Notes: generated by a model from the sequence alone, not told the origin. DNA of 64,000 bases from Limnephilus marmoratus (GCA_917880885.1 OU862909.1:32362405-32426404), one strand, 5' to 3'. Positions 34,801-44,185 are shown, counted from the stretch's first letter. Numbers and translations are program-made.

Positions 34801-35616
34801 AACCATAGAGGGAAACGTCTCGCATTGCATTCTGATGTCTCCCGGGGACGATTTTGTTAAATTAATAAGGTTATCTAGTTCAGAAGAGAAAGTGCTCCAA
34901 TTCGCATCTTTTATTCTAAATTTGAGATTATTTTTAACTGGGGGGGGACAAGTGTTAGATTGATGGTGGAATCGGATTATAATTGAGAAATGATCACTAG
35001 AGAGGGGATCGTTTAGGATGTCCCAAGAGCATTTAGATGCTAACGAATACGAACAAAGCGATAAATCAACAGCACTTTTTCGTTGATGAGGGGGGGTGAA
35101 TCTGGTTGGAGATCCGTCATTTAAAAAACATAGGTTATGGGTATCAATAAAATTTAAAAGATTGCGGCCAGAACGATTTGTTATTTTGCTACCCCAAGAA
35201 GGGGAATGTGCATTAAAATCTCCAAGGATCATATAAGGGGAACAAATCTGGGTTAAGATTGGTGCCCATTCATTTTCAATAAAAGTTGTAGAGGGAGGAA
35301 TATATATTGATAAAATTGTGATATCAGATAAGACAGCTGCTGTTATCTGGATATCGTCGGAGGGAGTATGAATATTTATTTGTTTAAACGGGATAGAATT
35401 ATGTATTATCAGAGCCGAGCGGCCTTTACCATCCGGTCTGTCGTGTCTGAGACAGTAATAACCTGGAATTCTTAAGTGAAAGGAGGGTTTTAACCACGTT
35501 TCAGAAATGGCGGCTACTGAAACGTCGTGTTCGTCGAGTAATTGAATTAGGTCAGATTTGTTAGCGAAGAGGCTTCTACTGTTCCACTGAAGGAGTTTGT
35601 TCAGTTTCGAAGTCAT
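31879..35616 (-). CDS. LINE ORF2: endonuclease, reverse transcriptase, RNase H
   Basis: A 1245-aa polyprotein that would nick target DNA, prime on the nick and copy the element RNA (target-primed reverse transcription). An APE-type endonuclease spans about residues 5-215: QWN with N12, SETW with E39, LGDFN at 131-135, SDH at 207-209. Reverse transcriptase runs about 440-720: SSYRPIALSS, GLPQGS from 622, and the catalytic YFADD at 653-657. RNase H is about 955-1085: TDGS with D962, AEC with E998, TDS with D1022, and D1078 in NEMADFLAK. A C-terminal CxC...H...C knuckle (C1179, C1181, H1190, C1195) matches the I-group layout. All catalytic residues are present with no stop. The start overlaps the ORF1 end by 41 nt in another frame, suggesting reinitiation or coupled translation. 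Confidence 0.96.
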   Translation of the reverse strand: MTSKLNKLLQWNSRSLFANKSDLIQLLDEHDVSVAAISETWLKPSFHLRIPGYYCLRHDRPDGKGRSALIIHNSIPFKQINIHTPSDDIQITAAVLSDITILSIYIPPSTTFIENEWAPILTQICSPYMILGDFNAHSPSWGSKITNRSGRNLLNFIDTHNLCFLNDGSPTRFTPPHQRKSAVDLSLCSYSLASKCSWDILNDPLSSDHFSIIIRFHHQSNTCPPPVKNNLKFRIKDANWSTFSSELDNLINLTKSSPGDIRMQCETFPSMVINAAEKSIPKHNANIKIKHSTPWWDEECTRSVNSRKKAISSFRKCMSLENFLSVKKAQAETKRILKNKKRAGWRKFCENLSPETPQSSVWSSLKKFGSSYSPPRIKHISEEILIGFADKIAPPSVAGCEEMPSIKPYPSHSNWLDAPFSIDEMKRVIRSLSDSAPGPDGIFNSFIKSFSDMAVEYFLSLINNMFETGLIPDDWKTQKIIPILKPGKDPSEISSYRPIALSSCLMKVAERLMKNRLEWFVESQDIISPNQYGFRKKKSTMDNLSLFTTDIRVSQSLNSYTLATFLDLSSAYDDVLLDVLKEKLIKKQIPPKLVQFIINLLSDRSIIIESSSKCLRRKLWRGLPQGSVISPLLFNIYISDLDSVIPFSIKRLYFADDILIYLLHKNIILAAKEMNLALQYIKSWLLINGMNLAASKTRVVTFTRKRKIPHFSISFDNVPLQTATQIKFLGLLLNHKLSWLPHIQIISTKCEKGLNMMRAVSRVWWGSHPTTLKLMYNSLVRSHLDYGSFLFDPLPKYLDKKMERIQSKALRMIIGAMKSSPINALQVECGEPPLYFRRQFLANKYIFKALSLSHHPIKQSINRLSVNLNSNKRLREKQCFPLLIKSFQLYNSLSSSLQYLQEVPNLPIYNIPFKAITFMPNTITSVFHKNIFSSPNKFQNVDDCFKSIVASKFPGFSILYTDGSKFENKRCGASIYSPEFNINLSYKLPKEASIFTAECFAIEQALNQIQVLNIHRALLCTDSLSALNKIRSNILCYPEDNIICKIKNLLNSLSESGFETILAWVPAHLGIEGNEMADFLAKSGSDSGTIPLNFRIPISDVFPILKSNMTRAWEENWAVSKIRTGSFYAGIQNHIPAKPWFHGKKLSKRFISCISRMRIGHCSIASHLSRIRVLDDPVCQCGVEEETLDHVFFNCKNHSSFKNIYRLLIKITHQSPLNISYLLSLNNSRVHTALCKFINLNEFNI

Positions 35617-37018
35617 TGGGGAGGCAAGATAATAAAGATTTTATGTAATCGGCAGCGTTGGACGGTACAGTATTGTTGTTTGTAAGGATTGAAATTAAAA
35701 GGGTAATTAAAGTTTGTATAAAAGAATTATTATTCATTATTTCGGGGAGAGCAGGAGGGGAAGTATTACCATTAATGGCACACCCATTGGGCGACTGGGA
35801 TTTGGCATTCCCAATCGGGCTGGCCAAAATATTATTCAATTGTTTTTTATCAAGGTAAGGAGTATATTTTGGGTTGGGTTTGACTGGCTTGAGAATGGTT
35901 TTTCTGTGAGAAGATGATGATGAATTTAAAAAGGTGGTTGTTTGGAAAGGAGCTGAGGACGATGTCATCTCTGCGAATGATTTTTTCGCAGGAGAGAATA
36001 ACTTTGAGGCCTGGAAGTACGAAATGTTGTCGGTAGCCATTTTATGTTTTATGTTCTTCTGTCTTGATAATTCCGGACAGGCTAGACTGACCGCGGTATG
36101 TGCACCCGAACAGTTAATGCAAATGGGATCATTGGAAGATTTCGGACATTGATCAAATGGGTGACCTTCTCCGCAAAAGTAACAACGTGGAGGGGAGCGG
36201 CATACGGGTTTTGAATGTTCAAACCGGCAGCAATTGAAGCATTGAATAGTTGGGAATTTATAAACATCGACGGGAAGCGAGGTATAATAAATAAAGACAC
36301 GAGACGGTAGGGATTGCCCTTCAAATGTAATAACGATAGATTGAGAAGGTTTCCAGATCGTGTTTCCATCAGAAGAATCCTTGTAGTTCAGTCGACGTAC
36401 TTTTAATACTTTCGGGGTTCCGTGGGAATTATTCAAAGCATCAACAATTTCAGCCTCTGGGATCTCCGCGGGAATTCCTCGCACAAGACCCATTCTCGTT
36501 AGGTTAAATGTCGGGATGAACGATTTATATTTATGGGTTGAGAGTGAGTCAATTTTTTTTACAAATCCATTTGCGGAAGCGGCAGTATTAAACTCGATAG
36601 ATAATTTATATCGCCCTTCCGGTTTAATTGAACCGTTAACAATACCAAGGTTATTATTTTTTGAGTCAAATATAAATTTTCCAAAATCTAAAGGATGAAT
36701 AAGTTTTCCTTGTTCAGTTCTCTGAACCATAACGATAAAAGGACCGGAAGCGGAAGCAGGATAAAGTAAGTCAGTATTTTTTGTATTATCGCTAGTTAAA
36801 GTACTTGTCTGGGTCTTACTATTGGTGTTAAGGTCGTTAGATGTCGAGGTTTGTTGAATCGGCGGTATAGATTTAACTTTCGATGGAATGTGAAGACTAT
36901 GCGATGGTCGCCGTTTACGAGATGGGAGCGTAATAGAAACCTGGCTAGTATTAGAATCCGAATCAGAAAAATCTAATATCGACCCTGGGTCGGGAGGCCT
37001 ATCTTCGTCTTCCTCCAT
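35576..37018 (-). CDS. LINE ORF1: Gag-like zinc-knuckle protein
   Basis: A 480-aa nucleic-acid-binding protein expected to coat the element RNA and help bring it to DNA. The N-terminal 100 residues are polar and Ser/Thr-rich. A region around 105-255 resembles the RRM-like part of I/Jockey ORF1 proteins (RRLNYKDSSDGNTIWKPSQS). Three zinc knuckles follow at 260-273 (CFNCCRFEHSKPVC), 279-291 (CYFCGEGHPFDQC) and 300-314 (CINCSGAHTAVSLAC). The C-terminus is Asn/Ser-rich. The start ATG lies about 245 nt after the element 5' end. The end overlaps ORF2 by 41 nt. No stop or frameshift is seen. It is not a host gene: its frame, neighbour and flanking duplication tie it to the LINE. Confidence 0.93.
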   Translation of the reverse strand: MEEDEDRPPDPGSILDFSDSDSNTSQVSITLPSRKRRPSHSLHIPSKVKSIPPIQQTSTSNDLNTNSKTQTSTLTSDNTKNTDLLYPASASGPFIVMVQRTEQGKLIHPLDFGKFIFDSKNNNLGIVNGSIKPEGRYKLSIEFNTAASANGFVKKIDSLSTHKYKSFIPTFNLTRMGLVRGIPAEIPEAEIVDALNNSHGTPKVLKVRRLNYKDSSDGNTIWKPSQSIVITFEGQSLPSRVFIYYTSLPVDVYKFPTIQCFNCCRFEHSKPVCRSPPRCYFCGEGHPFDQCPKSSNDPICINCSGAHTAVSLACPELSRQKNIKHKMATDNISYFQASKLFSPAKKSFAEMTSSSAPFQTTTFLNSSSSSHRKTILKPVKPNPKYTPYLDKKQLNNILASPIGNAKSQSPNGCAINGNTSPPALPEIMNNNSFIQTLITLLISILTNNNTVPSNAADYIKSLLSCLPNDFETEQTPSVEQ

Positions 37019-37232
37019 AATATAAAAAAAAACTTAACTTTTAAAAATTAAACTGAAAAAATAATACGCAGTCTATTTCATTGACTGTACAAACAAAAAC
37101 GGATTAGCCGTAAGTAGGAAAGTAAACAAATAGGTATACGATAAACACAATTAAATGAAATGTAACAATAATATCTTATCTGTATGAGGCCCAGGAACGG
37201 GCGAACGGCACTAAGCGTTAGGTAAGGTACAC

Positions 37233-37267
37233 ACAACCACTGTTGACCGCGGCTCGAATCGGACTGA
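37233..37267 (-). promoter_or_regulatory. LINE internal promoter: Inr and DPE-like
   Basis: On the minus strand the junction reads TCAGTC, an insect initiator, with its A at 37265 as +1 (this A is shared with the duplication). GGTTGT falls at +28 to +33, matching the DPE consensus RGWYVT. No TATA box is seen. TATA-less Inr/DPE promoters at +1 are known for insect I- and Jockey-type LINEs. Activity is not shown. Confidence 0.5.
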
Positions 37268-37606
37268 TGGAAATTTGTTAAAATTATTGTATTTTGCCTT
37301 AGGAGGGGTGCAGACATACGTTCACTTTTTTGTCCCATTTTCGACTGTTGACATTTAGTGTGCAAGGAAGAGGGGCAGCATTATATGTTTAAGAACAAAA
37401 GCAAAACAATCAGCGCATTGATATTTGACGTTTTTGAATTTTTGTAATACACTCATTACTCAATATTGCTGCAGCTCTTTCAAAAGATGAGAATTCGTCC
37501 ATACAAAATAAATTAGGAAAAGAGTTAATTCGTGAATTTTCCCGATATTTTAATATTATCATTATTTTAATAGTTATTCTGCTATTCGGGCCGGAGACTA
37601 ATCCAA

Positions 37607-38002
37607 CAAACCAAGGATCATAAAAATCGGTCGAGCCGTTCATGAGTTATAAATGGTGTAACTAACCCGTCTTTGTTTTATATATTATAAGATGATTTAT
37701 ATTAAAATATTTCTAAGATTAACCTTGAAGAGTGAAACCAGAAACGTTGAAAAAAAGTTGGTAAGGTTTTTCTCGTTTTCTAGAATAGTTGATTGGTGCT
37801 TTCGAACAAACCAAAGATCATAAAAATCGGTCCAACCGTTCTTGAGTTATAAATGGTGTAACTAACCCGACTTTGTTTTATATATCATAAGATGATTTAT
37901 TTGAAAATATTTCTAAGAACAACCTTGAAGAGTGAAATCAGAAACGTTGAAAAAAAGTTGGTAAGGTTTTTCTCGTTTTCTAGAATAGTTGATTGGTGCT
38001 TT
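37607..38002 (-). repeat. Tandem duplication carrying Helitron 5' ends
   Basis: Two units offset by 200 bp (ACAAACCAA.GATCATAAAAA at 37606 and 37806). Each unit contains about 90 bp of Helitron 5' end, with termini at 37692 and 37892 (TCTTAT after A on the minus strand), plus about 110 bp of upstream flank (GAAACGTTGAAAAAAAGTTG, CTAGAATAGTTGATTGGTGC). Only the inner unit is followed by Helitron body and a 3' end. Confidence 0.88.
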
Positions 38003-38524
38003 ATTTGACCAGGTACAGTTGTTACGATTCCAGGTAATTGGTGACATCACACTCGAGTGGAGGCAGAATACAACTGGACGATGGGCGATCCATTAGCCTG
38101 CATTGCGAATGGCAGCGGACGATGCAACTTTTATGAGCCAATTTGATGATTATTCCTACCAACGGTTACTCCATTATTTAAGTCAGTAGACTTAAATAGA
38201 GTTCTGAAATATTGTAATTTGGGAATGATTCAACCACTCGAATGATAAATGCACGATTTTGTCACATATTTTTAAATGATTAACATAAAAGAAGCAAATG
38301 GAGATATATCTAAAATCTCACATAGATGGCGGTACTAAGAACTGTCCTAAGACTCCGCTAGATGGCATTGGAGGTTATCCACCACTTACCCGCCCTGGTA
38401 TAAAAGTAACAGATGGTTACTCCTTCAAGGCTCTCGCAAGGACTCTAATTTTTTAAATGAACGAATCGACATTTAATTTTGAACGAATCTAGACCTAAAG
38501 TGTCCCTGCATACGTTGTTAGTAA
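38003..38524. other. Unidentified; possible old LTR-like promoter region
   Basis: Contains a TATA-like GGTATAAAAGTAAC at 38397-38410. After the MITE at 38533-38687, sequence continues to an AATAAACC polyadenylation-type signal at about 39055. The spacing would fit a degraded solo LTR, but I could not find matching TG/CA ends or a duplication. Confidence 0.2.
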
Positions 38525-38532
38525 GCAGTATG

Positions 38533-38687
38533 CAGTGCCGTAAATAGGGCGGTGCCACCGGTGCCCAGGCACAGGGCGTAGACTCTGGGGGGCGCAAGAA
38601 TGGCGTATAATAGGCGAAGGGTCCACTTAAATAGGGCGCAGTTATAGAAGCTCGCACAGGGCGCAGAAAAGGCTATTTACGGCACTG
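38533..38687. mobile_element. hAT-type MITE with 8-bp TSD
   Basis: Ends CAGTGCCGTAAATAG and CTATTTACGGCACTG are inverted repeats. The 8-bp duplication GCAGTATG flanks it at 38525-38532 and 38688-38695, diagnostic of hAT. It is 155 bp and non-coding. The exact duplication indicates a fairly recent insertion. Confidence 0.92.
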
Positions 38688-38695
38688 GCAGTATG

Positions 38696-39263
38696 CAAGT
38701 GCTTAGTGGGAAATCAAGATACAATAAGTGTTAGTATGACTATAGACAAGATTGGTGGATGATTGTATCCAGCGTATCCTGCAAGCACCTGCAGGGAGGA
38801 AAACACCATACGTAAATAATAAAAGTATTGCGCTGGAAAACGCGTGGGATTCCTCTCCAATCGAATGGCAGTCCCAGCAAGAATGCGCATGACGTTCGAT
38901 CTAGTCGCCAGATGGCACCTATCTTAGTACCACATATAGGCAACAGAGGGTCCAACAGCTCAGAGAGTCTTCAACAGAACTCTCACCTCAGTTTCCAATA
39001 AGCCAGTTTCTAGATACGTCGACTATCGTGGTCAACACTGTATACGCAAAGTATCAATAAACCAGATTTATACTAAAAGAACATTACTCTACAAATCTCC
39101 TCCCAAGGTGAGTTGGAGAACTGTTGGTGATATACTACATATGGTAATAATAACTTAATATTGGCGCACGCGGTCTCTTGTCATATCTCTGTTTGTTTCT
39201 ATTGGTTTCTATAGTTTCACGTAATTTTCCCTTGAGAAATGTTAAATCGGTTTTCTTTGTTAT
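38696..39263. other. No recognisable gene
   Basis: Mixed sequence, GC-richer at 38750-39010. Contains the AATAAACC signal noted above but no open frame with a known motif. Confidence 0.35.
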
Positions 39264-40182
39264 ATAACCATTTATTGGATAACCAACACCTCTGCCACAG
39301 GTCACCCCAAGTGACGCACTACGTTTGGTGAGGTTTGTCTGGATCTTGGCAGCGGACGCGCCTGCCCATGAACTGCGCGGTGGGCTGAATCGGGAGAGAC
39401 TGGTTGAGGGAGACCGTTTGATCTCTCCAGCAGGACTCTCTCGGAACTCTCTCGCAGGACTCTCTCGGAACGGCAGGACTCTAATCGAAGTGGGAGGGAC
39501 AGATTCATACGTTCTTCACTCCTGGATATACTGACCCCTGGATACCTACCCACCCTCTTACATTTTTCCTTCACAGAACTTCCTCCCGTTCCTTTCTTAA
39601 AAAGACCCTGTACACAGCATCCCCAAAGATGACATAGGGAATAATGACGTAGAAGGGATTTTTTTTCATCAGGGCATATAGTGTGGAGCTAATTTAAGAA
39701 TATATATATCAGATTACATTTTCATAGATCATTACAGTACAACGATTTTTTTTACAATAGCACCACACAGGTGGCCCTGAGGATAATATTTTCCTATAGA
39801 CCTGCGTCATCTTAGGGGATGCTGTGTGGAGGGTATTTTTAAGAGAAGGAAGGAGAGGAAGTTCTGGAAAGAAAAAAGGTATGAGGGGTGGGTAGGAATG
39901 TGCGGTCGGTGTGTCCAAGAATGACGGGCATATAAATCCATCCCTCCAACTGCGATGTAAGGCGATGGGCCGAGAGAGTCCAGCCGAGGAGGTCAAAAGG
40001 CACCCCTCAACAAACCAGTCAGTTGGCTAACCTAGACAAGCCTCATCTCATGAACCCGGGCACCTCTGCTAAATCACCAAACATAGCGAACCACTCGGGG
40101 TGACCTATGGCAGAGGTGTTGGTTATCCAATAAAAAATGTTTCCCGGGGCGGCAGTACCCATACCCGTCTCCCAAAATAAAA
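39264..40182. mobile_element. Long foldback element with two inverted LINE tails
   Basis: The left arm (39264-39345; TTATTGGATAACCAACACCT, GGTCACCCCAAGTG) is inverted at the right arm (40040-40182; GGGTGACCTATGGCAGAGGT, TTGGTTATCCAATAAAAAAT). Inside, a plus-strand LINE tail (39590-39690) and a minus-strand LINE tail (about 39765-39850) face each other. The whole is nearly symmetric. A GAGA/CTCTC-rich internal repeat (GGACTCTCTCGGAAC) lies at 39430-39480. Confidence 0.75.
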
Positions 40183-40224
40183 TACATAATATTGGAACTA
40201 TAGGCAATTCAAATCCCGCAGAAG

Positions 40225-40440
40225 AGCGCAGAGTGCGACGGGAATCAGGGGATGGTTGTGAATATGGAATGGAGGACTATTGACAACTTTTCAATAAGCC
40301 ACACAGCACCCCGTTAGCAGCCAGTTTCCACATTTTCCCCCAAATTCACCGAATTTCCCGCAGTGGCTTGGATAAGAAATAATTCATACTTGCATCGGAC
40401 CTACCCTTGATGACGTGCGGGTCGCTAATAGTCGACGCTG
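40225..40440. promoter_or_regulatory. Candidate conserved non-coding DNA
   Basis: Complex non-repetitive sequence with no open frame, GC-richer than the flanks. Regulatory role is a weak suggestion from composition only. Confidence 0.15.
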
Positions 40441-40789
40441 CACGTCCACCCTAACTTTACTGTCGTAATGGTATAAGTAAGGTACTTTCGACCACCACAA
40501 CATGGGCATGTGCCTAGCATAGTGGTCGAAAAATCCTCAATTCACGTAACAAACAATTCAATGAATAAAGAAAACTAAAAAAAAATACTTTAAGTGGTAT
40601 AAGAAAGTTACCTAAATATGGTTCCATGGCAAAATAAAACAGCGAGAAAACGGAACAGTTACAATAGTGACAAAATAAAATATTAAAAACACATTAACAA
40701 TCCTAACCTAATATATTTGATTTTCATTTTTTATTGTTCTGTTTAGTCACTGCTCAGTTTAATCCGACTTTAAAAAAATAGAGGGTGCA

Positions 40790-40970
40790 ATTCACATGTC
40801 TTAGAAAACACAACCCTTCAGAAAACTAAAGCAGAAAAGAGTGGGAAGGCTACGAAGCACCACACAAAGAGGAGACCGACAGGCTACGAAGCACCACACA
40901 AAGACGAGACCGATTATACTACCTCATTCTCTCGCAGGCTAAATTCTATTTTTCGTTTCATCGAGTTTTG
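40790..40970 (+). repeat. Dispersed repeat with internal 36-bp tandem, copy 1
   Basis: GGCTACGAAGCACCACACAA and its following 16 bp occur twice in tandem (about 40850-40915). The whole block, including CTTCAGAAAACTAAA before and TCTCGCAGGCTAAAT after, recurs at 59407-59620. Confidence 0.8.
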
Positions 40971-40974
40971 TTGG

Positions 40975-41021
40975 AGATCTTGGTTGGTAGCAAAGTCCCA
41001 ATTTGCTACCAACCAAGATCT
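40975..41021. repeat. Perfect 20-bp hairpin at a repeat junction
   Basis: AGATCTTGGTTGGTAGCAAA (40975-40994) is exactly inverted at 41002-41021 around a 7-bp spacer. It lies at the join between the 40790 repeat and an inverted copy (41020-41125) of the 30590 family, so it may mark an inversion or insertion joint. Confidence 0.8.
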
Positions 41022-41389
41022 GGTCACCAAACACGGCTAAAGCCATTTCATGCAACGTTTCCATTCTCAATGGTGGTCTTTTACCAGGGCGATACTAAAA
41101 GTATCTATCACTCTGAAGCATGCTTTATTTAATAATAATATTTGGATGATTTATATAGCGCCGTTTTGTGAAAAATCATTGCTGTATAAACTTATAATAC
41201 ATTTCTAAAATCTATTATTTATACACAATACTACTAGCACAGGCCTGTGAAAAATCACGGGATATCGTAATCGCAGGATTTGTGAAGCGGAAACTATTAA
41301 TTAAATGTTTGCCTCGGGATTCATTCTTATCAAAACAAATAATATAGTCAATTTTCTTTACAACACGATTAAATTTTTTGTCGCCAAAT

Positions 41390-41825
41390 AATTACAGAGA
41401 CGATCAGAGTTACCTTTTGAATGGAAATTTTTAGTAAACTTTAAAAATCATCACATTAAAAAATTGAAACAAAGATATAATACACATTTTAAATATTGCA
41501 TATCGGAAATAAATATTCTAATCTAGGTGATATATTTCATCTTAAAACTAATCAGTATAAACGTTGTATATTCTATCACTTTTATTCTTCTAGGCACAAA
41601 TAGATTTACATAATTTCTTCAATTTTTGTTCATATTGAATATGAGACTTCTTATCATTTTTACATAATATGTATTTTTATTTTATTATTTGTTGTTACAC
41701 TGTTTTGTGTATTTTCTTTTCTCATTGTATTATATTTTCTTCATTGTTTGTTACTCAACTTATAAATTATAATGTAAAAGCCCATCAGGGCGTGTAATAA
41801 ATAAATAAAAATAAATAAATAAAAT
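41390..41825 (+). repeat. LINE 3' tail with (AAAT)n end
   Basis: Phrases such as CGGAAATAAATATTCTAAT and AATCAGTATAAACGTTGTAT match the tail region after the LINE fragment at 53095-53560. CATCAGGGCGTGTAATAAAT and an (AAAT)n tract end it at about 41795-41825, as in Jockey/CR1-like elements. No coding frame is left. Confidence 0.6.
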
Positions 41826-41984
41826 TATTTATTATTCAATAATTATTATGAATTTTATTAATCTGAATAATTGATCCTTTCTAACTTTGAAAATCGTTAT
41901 GCAGGAATATTTCACATCGCGCACTTACAACCGAAATTAGTATGTTTAGTGATATTTTTTTAATCAGTAAAATTTACTGATTAA

Positions 41985-42055
41985 TAAAATATAAACGGGA
42001 TTTGAACCCCCGACTTATAGATGTGTAGGATCGAGGATCTCACCCCTCGCCCCTG
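41985..42055 (-). other. tRNA-like sequence
   Basis: On the minus strand CGGGGGTTCAAATCCCG is a good T arm with a B box. Upstream GTGAGATCCTCGATCC is not a clear A box and the acceptor does not close. It may be a tRNA-derived repeat. The palindromic TTAATCAGTAAAATTTTACT lies just left of it. Confidence 0.35.
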
Positions 42056-42961
42056 AATGCATTTGCTTTAAATATATGACAAAAGAAATCCTTTCTGTTT
42101 CTCACATCCAAATTTTTACTCCTTTTTTGTGTTGGGCATTTTTCTCGCATTGGTTGTGTGTAATTTTTTTTTTGCATTTAGCTGGACATTGAATTATTGA
42201 GGAGCCGACGACGGACGTTGATTTCTCCATCCACGAATGCATTTTTTCTATTTTTTTTATTTACAGTAGGCATATTCAATAGCGGCCCCCGTCGCGCTTT
42301 ATTAATAATACAGGCACACCTCCGCCAGGACTTGTCCGCGGCACTATGGCCAAAGTAAAAAAAAAAAACAGAGAAATGCAAATAGTGGAAATAATTACTC
42401 TTTACATACGATGGGTTTATTAGGCGAACGAAAACTGGTTCTTGTTATTCAATTTACTGGGAATAATTCATTTTTAATTTTTATTATTTGTCATTAATAA
42501 AGAAATTGTTTCTCCCTGCGTGTCTTTTTCCATTCGTCCCGTTCCCTTCCGCCTATCCTTCCCTCTCCCGCATTCATTATATTTAGTCCTATTGCATTTT
42601 TTTTCATAATTCATGTATTACAAACATTAATTTTTTTAATATTTTTTATTATAAGAACAATCAAACAATTTTGGGACCTAACATAGACACCCATTTAAAA
42701 TAAATATAATTTTTGATTAGATTCAAAGTATTCGATTTTGGTTAGTACCATGGGTGAGTGCTTAGATTAAATTCATTAATTTAAAGAGTTTATTCGAAAA
42801 TTTTGATTGAACAATCGATGGTTTGCAAAATGTCATTTTCAAATTGTAACATTTTTTACGGTTTCGTAAGAGTTTATTAATGATTAAAAAACTTTTCAGA
42901 TGTAATTTCATGGTTGTAATAATCCAGAAACCTTCGCAAGGGCGGTACAAAGGTATTTTGA
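42056..42961. other. No gene; GC-richer patch 42180-42350
   Basis: The patch 42180-42350 (AGCGGCCCCCGTCGCGCTTT) is complex and CpG-bearing in AT-rich surroundings and could be regulatory. The rest is AT-rich with no motif. Confidence 0.25.
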
Positions 42962-44185
42962 AAGTTTCAAATATTTCCTAAGCTTAATATAGCAATGCAT
43001 AAACAACTCACATACATAGAAATATATATTGATTTATATTTAGGTATATATATATATAAATCAATATATGTTTCTATGTATGTGAGTTGTTTATGCATTG
43101 CTATATTAAGCTTAGGAAATATTTGAAACTTTCAAATTCTATTAACTTGTAATAAATAGTTTTCATTTGTAAATAAATAAATCTATATATATACCTAAAT
43201 ATAAATCAATATATGTTTTTATGTATGTGAGTTGTTTATGCATTGCTATATTAAGCTTAGGAAATATTTGAAACTTTCAAATTCTATTAACTTGTAATAA
43301 ATAGTTTTCATTTGTAAATAAATAAATCTATATATATACCTAAATATAAATCAATATATGTTTTTATGTATGTGAGTTGTTTATGCATTGCTATATTAAG
43401 CTTAGGAAATATTTGAAACTTTCAAATTCTATTAACTTGTAATAAATAGTTTTCATTTGTAAATAAATAAATCTATATATATACCTAAATATAAATCAAT
43501 ATATGTTTTTTATGTATGTGAGTTGTTTATGCATTGCTATATTAAGCTTAGGAAATATTTGAAACTTTCAAATTCTATTAACTTGTAATAAATAGTTTTC
43601 ATTTGTAAATAAATAAATCTATATATATACCTAAATATAAATCAATATATGTTTTTATGTATGTGAGTTGTTTATGCATTGCTGTATTAAGCTTAGGAAA
43701 TATTTGAAACTTTCAAATTCTATTAACTTGTAATAAATAGTTTTCATTTGTAAATAAATAAATCTATATATATACCTAAATATAAATCTATATATGTTTT
43801 TATGTATGTGAGTTGTTTATGCATTGCTGTATTAAGCTTAGGAAATATTTGAAACTTTCAAATTCTATTAACTTGTAATAAATAAATCTATACATATATC
43901 TAAATATAAATCAATATATGTTTCTATGTATGTGAGTTGTTTATGCATTGCTATATTAAGCTTAGGAAATATTTGAAACTTTCAAATTCTATTAACTTGT
44001 AATAAATAGTTTTCATTTGTAAATAAATAAATCTATATATATACCTAAATATAAATCAATATATGTTTTTATGTATGTGAGTTGTTTATGCATTGCTGTA
44101 TTAAGCTTAGGAAATATTTGAAACTTTCAAATTCTATTAACTTGTAATAAATAGTTTTCATTTGAAAATAAATAAATCTATATAT
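42962..44185. repeat. 145-bp satellite array with inverted first copy
   Basis: Eight direct monomers share GAGTTGTTTATGCATTGCTA at positions spaced 145, 145, 146, 145, 145, 124 and 145 bp. The 124-bp unit lacks an internal 21 bp. The array begins with a partial inverted copy (42966-43040; AAATATTTCCTAAGCTTAAT) facing the first direct copy across TATATATA. It resumes at 51546 after the LTR insertion. Confidence 0.95.

Larger units (their letters stand above)
31711..37279 (-). mobile_element. Full-length I-group LINE with target-site duplication
   Basis: The 15-bp duplication TGATGGAAATTTGTT is present at 31711-31725 and 37265-37279. Between the copies, on the minus strand, are a 5' UTR of about 245 bp, ORF1, ORF2, a 3' UTR of about 130 bp and a poly(A) tail (T-run at about 31724-31743). 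Both ORFs are uninterrupted. RNase H after the RT and three CCHC knuckles in ORF1 point to the I/Nimb/LOA-type group rather than Jockey, which usually lacks RNase H. Intact ORFs and an exact duplication indicate a recent insertion that could still be active. Confidence 0.95.
31513..37692 (-). mobile_element. Helitron split by a LINE insertion
   Basis: On the minus strand the 3' end GAAGTTCGCCGGGTCAGCTAG lies at 31513-31532 before T. The 5' end TCTTATAATATATAAAACAA lies at 37692 after A, followed inward by CGACCGATTTTTATGATC. With the LINE (31711-37279) removed, the Helitron is only about 0.6 kb and encodes no Rep/helicase. A related 5' end on the plus strand is at 63821. Confidence 0.8.

Noticed and set aside
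34484..34963. 159-codon plus-strand open frame
   Set aside because: Antisense shadow of LINE ORF2; the minus-strand frame carries all catalytic motifs.
38003..39110. Solo LTR with TATA box and AATAAA
   Set aside because: The promoter and polyadenylation-like signals are there, but no matching ends or target duplication were found.
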